A stretch of 16,563 nucleotides of DNA from the NCBI GenBank assembly GCA_012515365.1, contig JAAYYM010000357.1, positions 1 to 16,563 on the forward strand, given 5' to 3'. Under the pieces are notes generated by a model, which worked only from the letters and a program-made list of their open reading frames with translations, made no database searches and was not told the DNA's origin. The DNA comes from Clostridia bacterium (GTDB lineage: Bacteria; Bacillota_A; Clostridia; Lachnospirales; Lachnospiraceae). Position numbers and translations under genes: made by a program. Shown one piece after another: positions 16,563 to 16,563 of the stretch. The number at the start of each line of letters is the position of its first letter. Position 1 is the stretch's first letter.

Positions 16563-16563
16563 C

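Overview
The window looks like a chromosomal segment of a low-GC, Gram-positive Clostridia genome, most likely Lachnospiraceae. The support is AT-rich DNA, strong AGGAGG-type ribosome binding sites, consensus sigma-A promoters, the protein families present, and large hairpins between genes. The assignment is inference from style and content; no rRNA or other marker gene is present.

Layout, left to right. (1) Positions 1-151: C-terminal tail of an unrecognised plus-strand gene. (2) 158-898: a TetR-family regulator whose promoter region carries two adjacent palindromes. (3) 909-1176: a nested inverted-repeat element between the convergent TetR gene and an ABC operon. (4) 1183-5067, minus strand: a heterodimeric ABC multidrug-type exporter operon. 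It has a consensus promoter, a 38-codon leader ORF with a near-perfect ribosome binding site, overlapping alternative hairpins at the leader stop codon, an intrinsic terminator, and then the two half-transporters. This arrangement matches ribosome-mediated attenuation of the Bacillus BmrCD type. The second half-transporter is broken by one in-frame TAA. (5) 5137-7876, minus: a five-part c-di-GMP enzyme (sensor, GAF, PAS, GGDEF, EAL) with its own promoter. (6) 7894-10225, minus: guaB (IMP dehydrogenase) followed closely by an ABC-2-type permease with no ATPase beside it. (7) 10236-10804, minus: a small membrane protein of unknown function. (8) 10878-10954: a long lollipop inverted repeat between divergent genes. 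(9) 11020-11727, plus: a single-pass membrane protein of unknown function. (10) 11748-11902: a long branched terminator element, followed by AT-rich DNA with a short tandem repeat. (11) 12079-16562, minus: the distal end of a polysaccharide operon. In transcription order it holds a GT4 glycosyltransferase (cut by the window edge), a polyprenyl glycosylphosphotransferase, a Wzy/O-antigen-ligase-like protein and two four-helix EamA/SMR-type half-transporters, with overlapping or abutting ends.

How the parts fit. The polysaccharide genes form a coherent export and assembly set: a lipid-linked priming sugar is made, extended, and polymerised or ligated, and the paired small transporters may flip a lipid-linked precursor. 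The ABC operon is probably induced when a drug or other condition slows translation of the leader peptide. The most notable items are that attenuator leader, the nonsense codon in its second structural gene, and three large hairpin elements at gene boundaries, two of which share a 13-14 base internal motif.
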